Assembly (NCBI RefSeq): GCF_000220395.1 | Contig: NW_004085984.1 | Coordinates: forward strand, 1 to 64,000 | DNA from: Ichthyophthirius multifiliis | Lineage: Eukaryota; Ciliophora; Oligohymenophorea; Hymenostomatida | DNA: 64,000 nucleotides | Reading direction: 5' to 3' | Shown: piece by piece, positions 26,055 through 39,303 of the stretch | Position numbering within the stretch: the stretch's first letter is position 1 | Layout of the letters: each line of letters begins with the position of its first letter | Notes under the pieces: generated by a model | What the model was told of the DNA's origin: nothing | The model's database searches: none | What the model saw: only the letters and a program-made list of their open reading frames with translations | Program-made: the position numbers and the translations under genes

Positions 26055-26142
26055 GTAAAAAAAAAAAACTATAAATATAATATAAATTAATTTATTTTTT
26101 TAAAATAATAAAGTTGAGAATGTAAACTATAAAAAATAAAAA

Positions 26143-26520
26143 ATGGAAGGATTTGATTTAGTAAATAATAAAGATAGAACTTAAAATCAAATTTAAAACA
26201 ATATCTAATCCAAATTATAATAAAACTAAACAACAAATATTAATTTTGGAGCAACGTCGAAAAACTTTGGAGATAAATTCGAAAAAAACGGTTTGGAATA
26301 AAACATAGAAGAATAATATGTCAAAGGTCTTTAAGATGAAATTAAGTTATTAGAATATGAAATGAAATTATTAAAAGATAAAGAAACAGAGGAATAAACT
26401 ACTTTTTCTTATTTTTTTAAATATTTCAATGATGGAATTCCTATAAATGACAACATTATTGCAATGAAAAATATTTATGCTCATACATAAAGAAACTTAT
26501 AGGAATCTTTAAAAGTATTT

Positions 26521-26553
<33 letters not shown>

Positions 26554-27026
26554 GTCTGCTTATTTATAAATAATTAAATAAAAGAAACATATAGAAGAAA
26601 ATAATCAAATAAATTTAAAAAATAAATAAATTGAATAAGAAATTACTGAAGTAGAGTAAAAATTTTAGGAACTATAAAAAATAATCTAATAAAAAAAAGA
26701 TTAATATTAAAAAGAACAAGATAAGTAAAAATAAATTATATTTATTTATTTAAATATATATAAAAGATATTTAAAATTATATTTTGATGAAAAATATACA
26801 ATAGCAGAAATAGAACCTTAATACAAAGAATATACAAAAAAAATACGTGAATATTAAGGAGAAATAATTGTATTTAATCGAAATAAAGATAGAGAATCTT
26901 TAATTACAGGTAGAAAAGAACAATATTAAAAACAAGCACTAGAAAAACAGAAAAAAAAAGTAAAAGAAATAGAAGAAATGATATTGTAAGCATAAAAGGA
27001 AATGGTGAATATAATATATATATATC

Positions 27027-27057
<31 letters not shown>

Positions 27058-28093
27058 TATATATAAATTTATATAAATATATATAAATATTAATCATTAT
27101 ATTTAAATATATAATTATTGTAATATATACATATATTATTATAAATATATCAATTTTAATTATAAATTATATTTTTTATAATTAAAGGAAGAGAAACAAA
27201 ATAATTAAGCGTTTGAACATAGCAAAGCGTTTTTAGAAGAATAAAATGACATATTAAAAAAAAGAATAATTGGAATAAATAACGACATAAACATGTCAAA
27301 AATGAAAATCTCAGAATATTAATTTATACTAGAAACATAAGCTAAAGATAGAAATAATGAAGTTTCATAAAGATATTAATTAACAAACCGAATATTTAAT
27401 ATAAAAGAATAAATAGAAGATTAATAAAAAATAAATGAATTAATGATTTAATAAAAAGTAAAAGATATGGAAAGAGACAAAGTAAGAGCTATAGAAATAG
27501 AAATAGACAATTCATAGTTGAGAAAATAGATAAGATATCAAATAGAAATGAATTTTTAGAAAAATAAAATGATGAAATTATATAAAACAAAATGGAATAA
27601 GAATCTATATAAATAAATTATGAAAATGATCTTGAAGGAATTGATAGAAAACTTATTGAATAATAAATAAGAGATCATGAATTAAAAATTCTCTTTGATG
27701 TAGCTATTTAATAAGAAGATATTTTATCTACATAAGTTTATATTTTTATCTTTAAAATAATAATATTTTTTAAATTATATAGATTGAACCTTTAGAATAA
27801 AAAATTGATTTGTTAAGTAAAGAAAATCCTAAAAAAGATTAAAGAGCTAAAGATTATATATAAGATATAGAAAATTATGAAAAACAATTGGATTTAATTC
27901 AATAGTTTAAAAATTTTAATTTCGAAGAAGCAAAAATGGCTTATTCTAGTAATACTTAGGTACTGTTTATTTATATATTTACTTATTAATTAATTTATTT
28001 AATTATATATTTATTGTTTTAAATTATAAAAAAAAGATTAATAAAGGAATAGAATAACTTATAAAAGAATATAGAGATATAACTAAAAGTTGA
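26143..28093 (+). CDS. Coiled-coil protein, multi-exon, possibly ciliary
   Basis: ATG 26143 to TGA 28091-28093, about 480 residues in six or seven exons. Early motif YVKGLQDEIKLLEYEMKLLK, then FNDGIPINDNIIAMKNIY, then long Gln/Glu/Lys heptads including YTKKIREYQGEIIVFNRNKD and HELKILFDVAIQQEDIL; it ends in EQLIKEYRDITKS. Introns near 26517-26582, 26727-26765, 27005-27188, 27735-27781 and 27961-28037 are GT-AG, phase-consistent, and often AT-rich. One internal frame change (about 27493-27533) needs a 41-base intron that I could only propose. Such long coiled coils are common in ciliary proteins but I do not recognise the family. It converges on the TRPP gene with a 96-base gap. Confidence 0.6.
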
Positions 28094-28189
28094 AATTTTT
28101 TTTGTTTAGAAAAATAAATATTTTTCTATGTTTTTTTTTTCTTTTTTTCTATTTAATATATATTTATATAACAATATAATTTGTTGTTT

Positions 28190-28981
28190 TCATTATTAAT
28201 TATTTTTTTTTTTTTTAACTTTATGTTTTTTACTTTTTTTTTTATTAATTTATTATTATTACAATTATTCATCATACTCAATCCTTAAAAAGTTTACTTT
28301 ATTAAGTTTTTCTTTTAACATTTCCTCTAATCTACAAATATAGACCTTTACATAATAATCTTCTAACTATTCTTTATCTTATTCGTTAGTTTTGCTTGAA
28401 ATTTTACTTTTATAAAACTATATTTCCTATACAAAATCTTATTAAAACTTCTTTAAAATAATATTTGCTTGTTTAAAATAAGTATAATATTTTAATTTAA
28501 GTTAATATTCAACAATTCTACGTCTTTCATCCTTTTTTATTATTATTATTTTAATATATTTATCATAAAATTACTTTTTCTAGTTCTTGAATAAAAGAAA
28601 ATGAGCCATCATTTATCTGTTACATATAATTAATAGTAATTTCATCACTAATACTTTTTAATTATTATCTTTAATCATTTTCATCTTTTATATCTACTGC
28701 ACATCTATCTACCCATATTTAAATATCCATTGTAGGTTTATATTATCTTACAGTAATTTTAATCTTTTTTTTTTTTTTTTAACAAAAATAAATATTGAAG
28801 TTAGTACTTTGTTGAATATATCTAAACATTATGATCTTTTTACAATTTAATTTACAAATTCAGTATTACTTTAACTTTAATTATTTTACATTTTTTTAAT
28901 AATTTCATGTGTAAGTTTCCAAAATTCACTAAATCCTATTTAAAAACTACTTTTTTGTTTTATATGTAATTTAGCTTCTAT

Positions 28982-29049
<68 letters not shown>

Positions 29050-31156
29050 AATTTTTTAAAATTAAGTAAATATATAGTTATATACATTATTATCTATTAT
29101 CTTATACTTTAAAATATCCTCTATAAATTACTGAACTAAATAAATTTAGCATAACAAACTTTATAACAACCATATAAGGAATCAATATAATAAAAACTTC
29201 ATAATAAGTGTCTTCTGTATTAAACATATCAAATTTATTATAAATCGAATACAAGAATTCACATAACATTATATAACTTCCGTAAAAATTAGAAAATTCT
29301 TAATAGTAAGAACCTATTTTATTATATAAAGATAATATGTTAATATTATTTAAATAAATAATAACCAAAATAAAAAAAAGAAATCAAAACAAAGCATGTT
29401 AGAAAATAAAATAGTAAAATTAAAAGATTTGTTAACTCATTTAAAATATATTTAATAGCAAAAAATATTTATTAGAAATCTTAATTATTAGTCAAGTTAT
29501 AAAGTATTTAAAAGCATAAAATAAGAACCGTTAAACTGTTTAAAGGTTTTATAATTTTTACAGTTTAAGTTATTGAAAAAATAGTATTTAAATAATCATA
29601 ATTATCATTTTATTTAAGCACATTCTTATATTTATCTCCTGTTAATAGATATAAAGGAATTTATTAAACCTACCCATTCTAAATAAGGACTTATACCATT
29701 ATATATATATAAATGTAAAAAATAATTAGTAAAGACATAGTAATTATATAAATAAACTTAAGAAGTGTAGAAATATTGAAAATATACTTAAACTTTCTAA
29801 TTATTTCTGGCTCTTAATACTATCTAAAATACAATTAATCTGGAGTCAAATAATTAAGTATGAAAAGTTCATACCATCTTTAATAAGAAACATATTAAGC
29901 CTTTAAATTAGAGATAGTTTAAAACAAATTATAAAATACAAATAAACTCAATAATAAAATCATTATAAATAATAGTATCTATTCAACTGATATAATTGTT
30001 AATATTTTATATGTCTATGAATAAAATTCCTTTTAATCTATTGTTCCAGATTCTTTAAATGAAAAAGCTATATAATCGTATACTAAGTATTTATCTTTTC
30101 CAAATCCATTAAAAAGCACAAAATCTATACTTAAAGCTACTAATTATTTCGTTATAAATTGTTCGTCTTATAAAACTAGAAGATTATCTAGAAAGAAATT
30201 CGGATACCAATCAAATGTGTAAGCTCCTTTCTATGCAAATCCTTTTTATTCCTTAAAAATTATTTAATTATTGCCTTATCCTGAAGTTTATTTAAACTCA
30301 TCATCTTGATTTTTATCAAATACTGTGAAAAAAGTAGCTACTTTTGATGATTTTATATGATTTAGAGGTGAATCATTACTAACTTCTTTTGAATATCTTA
30401 AAGTTATTCTAATCTTATTATTTACTAAAAGATTAAAATTATCAAATGTAAAAGCTGATTCATATTTATCCTATTAAATGTCTTATTATTCTGCATCTTA
30501 AATTTTTATTTTTTTTTATAAATCTATTTCTTAGTCTTAAAGTAATAATTTTAGATCAGAAATAGAATTCATCAATGACTTATTTCCTGAATTTTGTAAA
30601 TCAGTTTCATCATAAAGTTTAATTAAATTGAATTTTTCTGAACAGAGTTTAGATATCCATTAAGCTACTTGAGATTTCCTGTTTATTGTATAATAATCAT
30701 ACACAGTATTCGAATTCTAGCTTTCTATTATCCTTACGTCTTTTATTTTATTATTAAGTTACATCACATATTAATGAGATTCTTCTGGTGAATAAAACCC
30801 AAATAATACAATTATATTCATAATAAGAAATATAAATAATAATATTGTCGACCATATTATACGGACTGTTCCTTATTTTTATTCATGGTGTTTCTTCTCG
30901 CGTTCTTATTCCACATAAAAAAAATTAACGTTTGTTTGGTTTTATTTTATAACATCAGAAAACTAAAGGTCGAACTTTATTGAAGATGAGGAATATTCGA
31001 ATTCTCTTTTCTTTTTTTGAAGTTTTATACTTTTTTATAACAAATAACTAGTTTTAATTTTATTTTTTAAAAAAAATAATAATAATAAAAATTTTAATAT
31101 AATTATAAAGAAAACCTTTTGTATTTACTAGAATCATATATATATCGAATTTTCAT
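28190..31156 (-). CDS. Polycystin-2-like TRPP channel (second of a tandem pair)
   Basis: Minus-strand multi-exon gene ending at TGA 28190-28192. TM1 is IIWSTILLFIFLIMNIIVLF, preceded by a basic cytosolic N-terminus (EQEREKKHHEQKQG). The large extracellular polycystin (TOP) domain follows, with YTFDWYPNFFLDNLL and LVALSIDFVLFNG, then helices including VEQILLFIMILLLSLFVFYN, a pore region (EFSNFYGSYIMLCEFLYSI) and a last TM (IPYMVVIKFVMLNLFSSVIY). The long C-terminal tail has KITVRQYKPTMDIQIWVDRC and a Gln/Lys coiled coil. A 53-base intron, GTTATTATTTAT...AAATAG, sits just before the pore, and an AT-run intron follows the last TM. The start is proposed at ATG 31156 with an 87-base intron; it is uncertain because no in-frame ATG lies in the main exon. 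The PKD2-type LGD filter motif is not evident. Expected: non-selective cation channel of cilium or membrane. Confidence 0.8.
28981..29050. repeat. (AT)n tract inside a TRPP intron
   Basis: About 70 bases of AT repeat with one G, in the intron between the last TM and the cytosolic tail of the TRPP gene. Confidence 0.8.
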
Positions 31157-33449
31157 AATTAAATTGGCAATTATTTTCTTAATTTTAAAATAAATATGAG
31201 GTTATAAATTATTGTTTTTTTATTCTTTAGATTATTATTGCTTTCTTTAAATTTCAAATTCTTTCTATTATTCATATTTAGCATATTCATTTTTTACAAA
31301 AACCCAAAAAAGTTAACTAAAATACTTATAATTAGAAAATAAAATCCTAAAAAATAAAAGAATGTTGTTACTCTACTTACGTTTTACATTTCTTTATTTA
31401 TATCACTTACACTCATTATTATTCCTATAGTTTATACGAATGATCTATATATTGAACTATATTATACTATATGAGGTCCATAAAAGTAAAAGCCAGTATA
31501 AGAAAATGCTAATAAAATACAGCCTAATAAAATTATATAATTAAATAAGAAATCTAAAGTTTTCATTATTATATTTAAATAATCAGTTAGCCTTTTCGAA
31601 AAGCTTATCAAATATCTAGTACATTTAAATGCCATAATAAAAATACTTATTCCTATATATTATTTATAAACTTTTAACCCTTAAATTAATTATACAGTTA
31701 GAATATTTATTTACGGTAAACCTTTTATAAAAATAAATTATATTTTTTGTTTGTTTTATTTATATATTTTATACTTTCATATATATTAATAATTTTATTC
31801 TTTCCTTCCTCATCTACATCATTTATTTAATTTTCAATTATATAATTATAGTCTATGTCTTTTAGTTTTGATGATAAATCATTATAAAATATAAAATAAA
31901 TCCAAGAATAAAGAGCTAAACCAGTTAAAGTTAATTAAGTAACATCAAGAAAACTCCAAACATCTTATACATGATTTTTAATGCCTATTAGAATATTCTT
32001 TATTCTTCCAAAATCAAGGGCCTTTTAATATTTATAAATATCATTTTAAGTTAAACAAAAAAATAATAGTTACTTCTTATTAAATTTACTAAAGAACTTT
32101 ACTCTATAAAATTTTGTTTGCTCCTTTTGAAACTTACATGGGATTTTTTTCATCTTTTTTTTATGTATTTTTTTAATTTTTTTATATTTGTAATTTTGTA
32201 TCGTATTCTTTTTAAACTTTTCTTATTTATCTAAATACTTTTAAAACTTCATTAATACAATAGAATCCATATAAGACAACAAAAACTATCTCACAAATCA
32301 TTCTTACTCTATTAAAAGCAGTTGAATATGTATTAACGCAAAAAGAGTCCAAGTAAATATTTACAAAAACCTATCCTGTTGGTGCATAATCAAATACAAT
32401 CTAAAGCATGCTTAACATATCAGAATTCGCATTATAAAAGGCAACATCTAATGATAACTATCGAGTTTAAATATCGAAAAATTAAGAAGAAAATAGATCA
32501 TGAAAAATATTATATGTTGAGGATGTATAATTAAATTTATTTACAAATTAAACAAAGCCTTAGTGAGTTTAGTTATATCTATATTATAAATATATATATA
32601 TATAAATAAAATAAATGTAAATATATAAGTATATATATATATATAAGTAAATTTCAAAATTTAATTTATATATTTGAGTGTTTATCTTATTTTTATTTTA
32701 TTAAAAAAAAAAAGAATTTTTTTTTTTTTTTATTTGATAAAAAAAAAACAGATTATATAAAACTAAATTATATTTTATAAAAATAAATATACATTATTTT
32801 TTTTTTTTTCTAGTTTATATTTTTTAAACAAATATGAAAAATAATAATTTGTAGGTTTTCTAATATATTTATTTATTTAATTACTTAAATTAATTGACAG
32901 ATCCAAAATTATCATGTGAACTTGTTATTGGATTTATCCATATTGATGAGTTTGATTATAATTAACATCTTTTTTACAAAACTCTTAGATGTGTTATATG
33001 ATAGAAGTCATCTTAAACTTAAAATGGGTAAAATCCATCATATGAAATAAAATTTTTAATTATATAGTTTTATAAATAATCTACTATACTTGCTTTTGAT
33101 ATTAATTGATTTGATTTAAAATTTGGAGCGAATCTTTATTTCATATATTTGTTTAATTAAAAAGCACTTTTTGTAATTTTTATATTTTTAAATTTTAGTA
33201 ATTATTATATATAATAAATAATTTTTACCTTGTTATATTAAGCTAATTATATACTATAAATATGAACAAAATTGAATATGCCAAAAATAATAATATTTCA
33301 AATAATGGAATTTTATTTTAAGCAACTTATTAAGTTATTATTTCAAGTTTTTCTTCTGTTTATTATGTATTTTATCTGCCTTTATCATCATGTGAATCTA
33401 TTAGTTTTCGAGGATTTCCAGAATTGATTATATTTAATTCTTTATCCAT
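31153..33449 (-). CDS. Polycystin-2-like TRPP channel (first of a tandem pair)
   Basis: ATG 33449 (MDKELNIINSGNPRKLID), TGA 31153-31155. TM1 is PLFEILLFLAYSILFIFIVY. The TOP domain runs through YDGFYPFQVQDDF, HITHLRVLQKRC, GSVNQF and THQGFVQFVNKF, then LSLDVAFYNANSDML and IVFDYAPTG, matching the order in polycystin-2. TM2 is FNRVRMICEIVFVVLYGFY; TM3 VWSFLDVTQLTLTGLALYSW; then CTRYLISFSKRLTDYL (S4-S5 side), TM5 NYIILLGCILLAFSYTGF, a pore loop (SFVQTIGIIMSVSDI) and TM6 GFYFLIISILVNFFGFL. The tail is short and ends about 45 residues after TM6. Introns at 33167-33228 and from about 32885 to 32600, both GT-AG, keep frame. The pore lacks an LGD motif. Head-to-tail with the next TRPP gene. Confidence 0.82.
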
Positions 33450-33933
33450 AATGTAAATATTTACTTTTTTATTTAAATAATTTTAAATTATAAATTATAT
33501 ATTTAATTAATTTTTTGTTATCTTTATAAAATATTTTTAATATAATTAGAATTATCTTTGTGTTTTTTTTAATAAAATTTAATAATTTAATTGTATTTAA
33601 TAATTTTAAAGATCTAATTTCGTTTTTACAAAAAAAATAAACACAATTTATTTTAACATTTATTAAATAAAATTAATCTTTTTTTCAATTATAAATAAAT
33701 AATATTTAAATTTATATTTTTATTTAATTAATAAAATATTTATATTATATAAAAAATAAGTAATTAATTGTATTTTAATTAAAAAATATATACATCTTGT
33801 TTAATAACAAACAAACAAAAATTATAACTTAACAAAAATATAAATAACATTTATTTGTTTGAAAATAAGATAAATAAATTATAAAAATATTAATATAAAA
33901 AATTCAAAAGGAAAGATAACAAATAAACCACAT
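33450..33933. other. AT-rich divergent spacer
   Basis: Promoter-containing spacer between the TRPP gene (-) and the coiled-coil gene (+). A+T only, nothing specific. Confidence 0.6.
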
Positions 33934-36900
33934 ATGAAATAAATATAAAATAGTAGTTTATTAGTTAAAAAATAATAATAAATAGTAGAAGATATAGAAT
34001 AAATAAAAAAATAAAAATTGCTTGAAGAATGTAAATAATACAAGGAAGAAATAAGATAAGAGTTCCAAAAAATGGAATACAATTTGGCTAATAAAAGCCA
34101 TTAAACTGAAAAAAATATAATATACAATGTAAACAAAAAACTTGTTAAATATATTAAAAAAAAAAAAAATTAGTATAAAAATTAATTCAACTAAATACAA
34201 TAAGAAAATAAAAAAAAAGCTTAAATATTAAATGAATAAACAAACATATTAAATTTTTTATAAAAAGAATAAAAAAATAGTTATAATAATAAATCTTCTG
34301 ATAATATTGATACTTTTAAATTAACTGCTTTAAATACTTCAACAAATAATAAAGGATTTTCCTAAATTTTATATAAGAATAGTGGATTAACTTATTTTAA
34401 TATTAAAGGATTTAAAGAATTCGAATAAATAAAATAACGATTGTATAAAATCAAAGAGCTTACAAATGAAACATAAATAAATATCGATTAAGAATCAGAA
34501 ACTTAGATGTAAGTTTTGAACATTATAGAAGAATTAAAAACCTCAACTGTTTTTTTTTTTTATATATATATATATATATAAGCATATGTTATATTTTTTT
34601 GTTGAAACAAAAATAAAAAGCTTCAGATTAGAGAAAAAACATTATATTTGGAAAGAATGCATAAATTAGCTGACGTAAGATATTCAGACGTTGAAAGAAT
34701 ATCTTTTCATGCATAAGAAAACAAAGTTCTTTTTAATAATTTAAATATAAAACCATTAAATATTTGTAATAAAAAAATAGAAAGAAACTAATAGAAATCT
34801 TGAAGAAATTTAGGACATATATATAGAAACAGTTTAAATTGAAAATTAATATATTGAATAGAAAAAATAATAATAAAAATATTTAAAATAATAAATATAA
34901 TTAGAAGAAGACTTATTATAGCATAATTTTATTAAATTAAAAGTATAAATAATTAATTAATTACTATTTTTAGTTTTAAAATAAAAAAAGGAAACTAAAG
35001 AAATATATTAAGAGACAAAAGAAAAATTGAACTAATAAATAGAAATAGAAAACTAAAGAATTAGTAAAGAAAATAAACTTAATTTAATTGGTCAAAATCT
35101 ACAAACAATACAATAACTAGAAGAGTATTTATATAAAAAAATCTAATATATAATTCTATTAATAAGAATTCAATTAATAAAAGGTATTTTTTAGAAAACA
35201 AAATTCAGTATTACTAAAATATATTAAGTAATACTAGTTCTCCCTCTTCTATATAAAAAAGTTTGAATAAAAGTGGATTATATAGTAAAAAGAACAGTGT
35301 AAAGAATATAATAAACATTTCAACCAATAAATCTATATTTGATTAAGATAATTAAGATTAGAAATTAGATAGTAAATAAATAATTGAAAATATATAAAAT
35401 TATTTAGAATAAGTAAAAAAAAAATATATATATAAACAAATATATTAAATTGTAAAACAAAACAAAAAAACTAAGAAAAATATTAATTTCATCACAGAAA
35501 ATCTTATTTTTTATTACTAGAAGCTTATTTAAAAAAAAGAATGTTAGAAACAGCTTATGAAGATAAATTGAATTAAAAAAACAGTTTATCATAATAATTA
35601 AATTTATTAGAATAAGAAACATAGTAACTTCTTTAATTAAACAGTTTTCTATAATAAGAAGGCGATATAAAAAATGAAAATGAACCATACTTATTTATCA
35701 ATCGTTTTTTGAGTTCTTAAACTGCAATGGATTCAGGAATAATGGATAATTAATTTAATTAATAATTTATAAAAAATTAAAATAAATATATAACAATAAA
35801 CTAAGCTATTCATAAACCTTAAAATCATACTTCTATAGACGATGAATCAAAGGAAACATTTAAATTTATATTCTATAGCTTTATTTATTTAAAAGACTTA
35901 TTAAGCCGAATATGTTAAATTATATACATAATATCTTAAAAAGGAACAGATCTTATTTCATATGATATTCTTTTTTATACAAATGAATAATTTTAACAAT
36001 TAACAGGGAAAAACATATAGCATTTATTTTAAAAATAAAGCGAAAATAATTAATAATTTTTTTTAAAAAAATTGTCTTAAAGAAGTATTATCCATTCAAT
36101 AACTTCTATATAAAATTAAAGCGAAAACTAATTTCTAAAAAATGCTATTACATATAATTATTAAGATTACGGTATTTTAAAATCAAATATTGATACAGAT
36201 TTGAAAGCTTTATGTTAAAATTATATTAAAAAATTAAAAGAATAGAAAATAATTAAATATTTTGTACATTCTTAAACTATTAACTAACATATCAAAAAAA
36301 TCGTTAGAATATATAAAAATAATTAAGATGAAGGGACACGTTTATTTTAATCGTTTAGTGAATTATAAGAATTTGCATTACAAGAAATGCTTCAAAAATA
36401 TAAGTCTATTTTTGAGGCGTATTCAATTATTTATTAAAAGATTTAAAATAGTACTATAGAAGGTATTTTTATTATACTTTTTTTTTTTTGTTTTAATCTT
36501 TTTTTTTTTAAGCAAGAAATAATCTAAAATTATTTAAGAAAAATTTAGTATTGAATACACCGAATAATCCTGATATAAAAAATTAGTTTATTAGTAATAC
36601 AAGCAATTTATTAATTTAAAAACTCAAAAAAAATGATGATTGTAATTAAGATGAAAATGACCATATAATTTTATAAAAAATTATTAATGAAATGGAATCT
36701 TAAAATCTTTAAAAAAATAAAAACAATGATGATGAAATTAACTAATTTTTATTTGCTTTAGGTTAGAAGAAAAATAATAGTAAAAAAAAGAGTATTAGCT
36801 ATAATTAGAATAAGTCTTAAGAGATATAAATTCAAAATGAAAATGTTAAACATTTATTTATTTATTTTTTTCCTAAAAAATAAATAAATTAATATTAAGG

Positions 36901-37776
36901 ATTATATTGATTTTGAAAGAAATTAATTAAAAAACGAAAAACAAAACGAATAATAATAATTGTAAAAACAAATTAATATTAACAATAAAAAATAAAATCA
37001 AGAATCAGTTTATAAAAGATTAGTAAAAAAGTTAAATCCTTAAGAAATAGAAGAACAATTTAACATTAAAAAATTCGCAACTGAATCCAATATTTTATTT
37101 AAAATTGATAAAAGTAATTAATTTTTTAAAATAAAAATGTATATTTAAGAAGAAATAAAATTTTAAAAAAAGATAGTATAAATAGTATTTAAAAGAATCA
37201 TAAAATAAGTTAAATTTTAAGGCAAGATTAAAAGAACATACTAAACTAATACTAAAATTAATTTCAAGAACAAGAAAATAAATATTAAAAACCTAATTAT
37301 TTATATAAAAGTATAAAAAAAAAAAAAAATTAAAAAAATAAAAAAAAAAAATTAAAGTTAGAAAACAAATGAACACTTAATTTTTAAAATAGTTAAATAA
37401 AAAAAAAATTGATAACTAAAACATATTTACACATTTAAATAAATATGCATCAACAAATCAAACCGAATTTAATTCAACTAAAAATACTATTAGTAAAAAC
37501 AGATAAATAACAAGTGAAAAAAGTACTTCTTATTGCAAAAAAAGAATGAATATCATAAAAATGGCAAATAATTAATTATTATCATAATTCGATTAATAAT
37601 AAAGAAATAATCCTATTGAAATTAAATAAACGCAAAATATTGAAATTAAAAAACCGCAAAATATTGAAATTTTAAAAATAAATAATTCTATTAATGAAGC
37701 TTAGAAATTTTCTAATTATATACAAAATATTCTATAAAATAATAAAAATGAAGAACAATAAATTGTAAATTAGTGA
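33934..37776 (+). CDS. Long coiled-coil protein, multi-exon, family unknown
   Basis: ATG 33934 to TGA 37774-37776, about 1100 residues. Residues 1-80 are Lys/Gln/Glu heptads (KLLEECKQYKEEIRQEFQKM). Further coiled coil follows an intron from about 34546 to 34619 (RMHKLADVRYSDVERISFHA). A Ser/Asn linker (TSSPSSIQKSLNKSGLYS) is followed by a more globular stretch from about 35850: ESKETFKFIFYSFIYLKDLL, then ISYDILFYTNEQFQQLTGKN, weakly PAS-like. Next an ALQEMLQKYKSIFEAYSIIY helix, an intron at about 36462-36512, and a basic Q/N-rich C-terminus carrying two near copies of QNIEIKKP (37625-37670). Several frame changes near 34800-35200 and 36840-36900 need introns I did not all place. Cytosolic or cytoskeletal by composition. 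I do not recognise it. Confidence 0.5.
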
Positions 37777-38472
37777 AAAAAAATAAAAAAAATATTATAT
37801 ATATATTTTATTAATAACAAAAAAATAATTTATTTGTAAAAGCTCAAAACATCTCATTAAAATATATGTTATTAGATTTTTCCAATAAAATTTTAATATT
37901 AATTAAGAAACTTTAAAATATAATATTAAAAATAAAAAATTGTTTCTAAAAATATTATTATAGCAATAATATAGGGAAAAAAAAAAAAAAAAACATTAAA
38001 AATTAAGTTATTAGAAAACTGAGTATATAATCAATTTTAAATAAGTACTCCTTCATTATTTTTATATTAACTATAATATAAATTATTATATTTATAAATT
38101 TAATCGATCTCAATCCAACTTTTAACAAATAAATAAAGTCAAATTATGTCAATAACTTTTTTAACTTGAAAATAGAAACATTCAATATTAGTTAATTAGC
38201 TTAGTGAATACAGAAATTTAGAAATTGTTATTTTCGCAAACTTTTTTATTGAAAGTTTTTATAATAAACTTAGTAGTATTATTGGAACTTCTTTCTTCCC
38301 TTATATTTTATCTTTTCGGTTTTTAATATTACAAATATTCATTTAATTAATAATAAGATATAAAAGAAGAATAAATCAATAATTCTAAATATATTATATT
38401 TATTATTATATATTTGTACATTTAAATAAATTTATCCTCTTACGACAATTTATCTTATCTTAACATAGAGAA
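37777..38472. other. AT-rich region, no clear gene
   Basis: Contains an A16-class run near 37978-37993 and short unconnected frames. Nothing that can be supported as coding. Confidence 0.5.
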
Positions 38473-38883
38473 ATGTTAAATAAACTAACTATAGAAATAA
38501 AAAACTAGGCAAATAATAACAATGTATATTAAAAAAGTAATGATAAATAAAACATTTATGTTAAAAAAATTCACATACTTCATATTTAATTGAAGAACTT
38601 TGGCAAGGAGATTATCATTGTCTTGAATTTTTCAAACAAGAATGTATAGAAATTTTAGTTAAATTTAAATACATATGAAAACTATAATTATTAGGCAAAA
38701 TATGTTTTAGATTGAAATGAATGAATATACTGTTTTAAAAATATAGAAGAAACTATGGTTAAGGAAAATTTTAATTATAAAGATAAAAATTAAAAGAATA
38801 TTAAGTCATTCATATAAATGTACATAATATTTAATCTAAAGCAAGTTATGAGTGTCATTTACATTTTATTATTAGTTTAATGA
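38473..38883 (+). CDS. Doubtful short gene or gene relic
   Basis: ATG 38473 opens MLNKLTIEIKNQANNNN; an overlapping frame at about 38570-38680 reads LIEELWQGDYHCLEFFKQEC, a convincing protein-like stretch; a third frame ends VMSVIYILLLVQ at TGA 38881-38883. Introns could join them but none is compelling. It may be a small three-exon gene or a decayed copy of a larger one. Confidence 0.3.
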
Positions 38884-39129
38884 TTATTTTAGAAAAAAAT
38901 AACTATTTAGTAATAGTACTATTATGATTATTTAGTTATCAAAAGAATTAATATTTTTTTATTTAACAAAAAAATGAATTCATAATTAAGAAAGAAATAT
39001 TAATTAAAATAAAACTAAATTAAATTAATTTTATTAATTTTGTCAGACTTAAATAAGTGAAAATGTTATTTTTATTAATTTAAAAAAGAAAATTATAAGA
39101 AATAGAAAAAAATCTAAATAAATAGATAT

Positions 39130-39130
<1 letters not shown>

Positions 39131-39183
<53 letters not shown>
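39131..39183. repeat. (AT)n microsatellite
   Basis: About 50 bases of AT dinucleotides downstream of the MCMBP stop. Confidence 0.85.
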
Positions 39184-39191
<8 letters not shown>

Positions 39192-39303
39192 TTTAATTAA
39201 ATATTTAATTTTATATCTTTTTTTTTTTACTAAATTATATTTAATTTAAATACATATAATTAATTTAACTTAAATATAATTTATTTATGAAATCTATATA
39301 TAC

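Noticed and set aside
33879-34200. Two overlapping minus-strand hydrophobic ORFs
   Set aside because: They are shadows of the Lys/Gln-rich start of the plus-strand coiled-coil gene.
35404-35688. Minus-strand 94-residue ORF
   Set aside because: It lies opposite the coding frame of the 33934-37776 gene and has the hydrophobic bias typical of antisense A-rich exons.
37614-37675. Considered as a CRISPR-like or regulatory repeat
   Set aside because: It is a two-copy repeat in coding sequence (QNIEIKKP), in frame with the coiled-coil gene.
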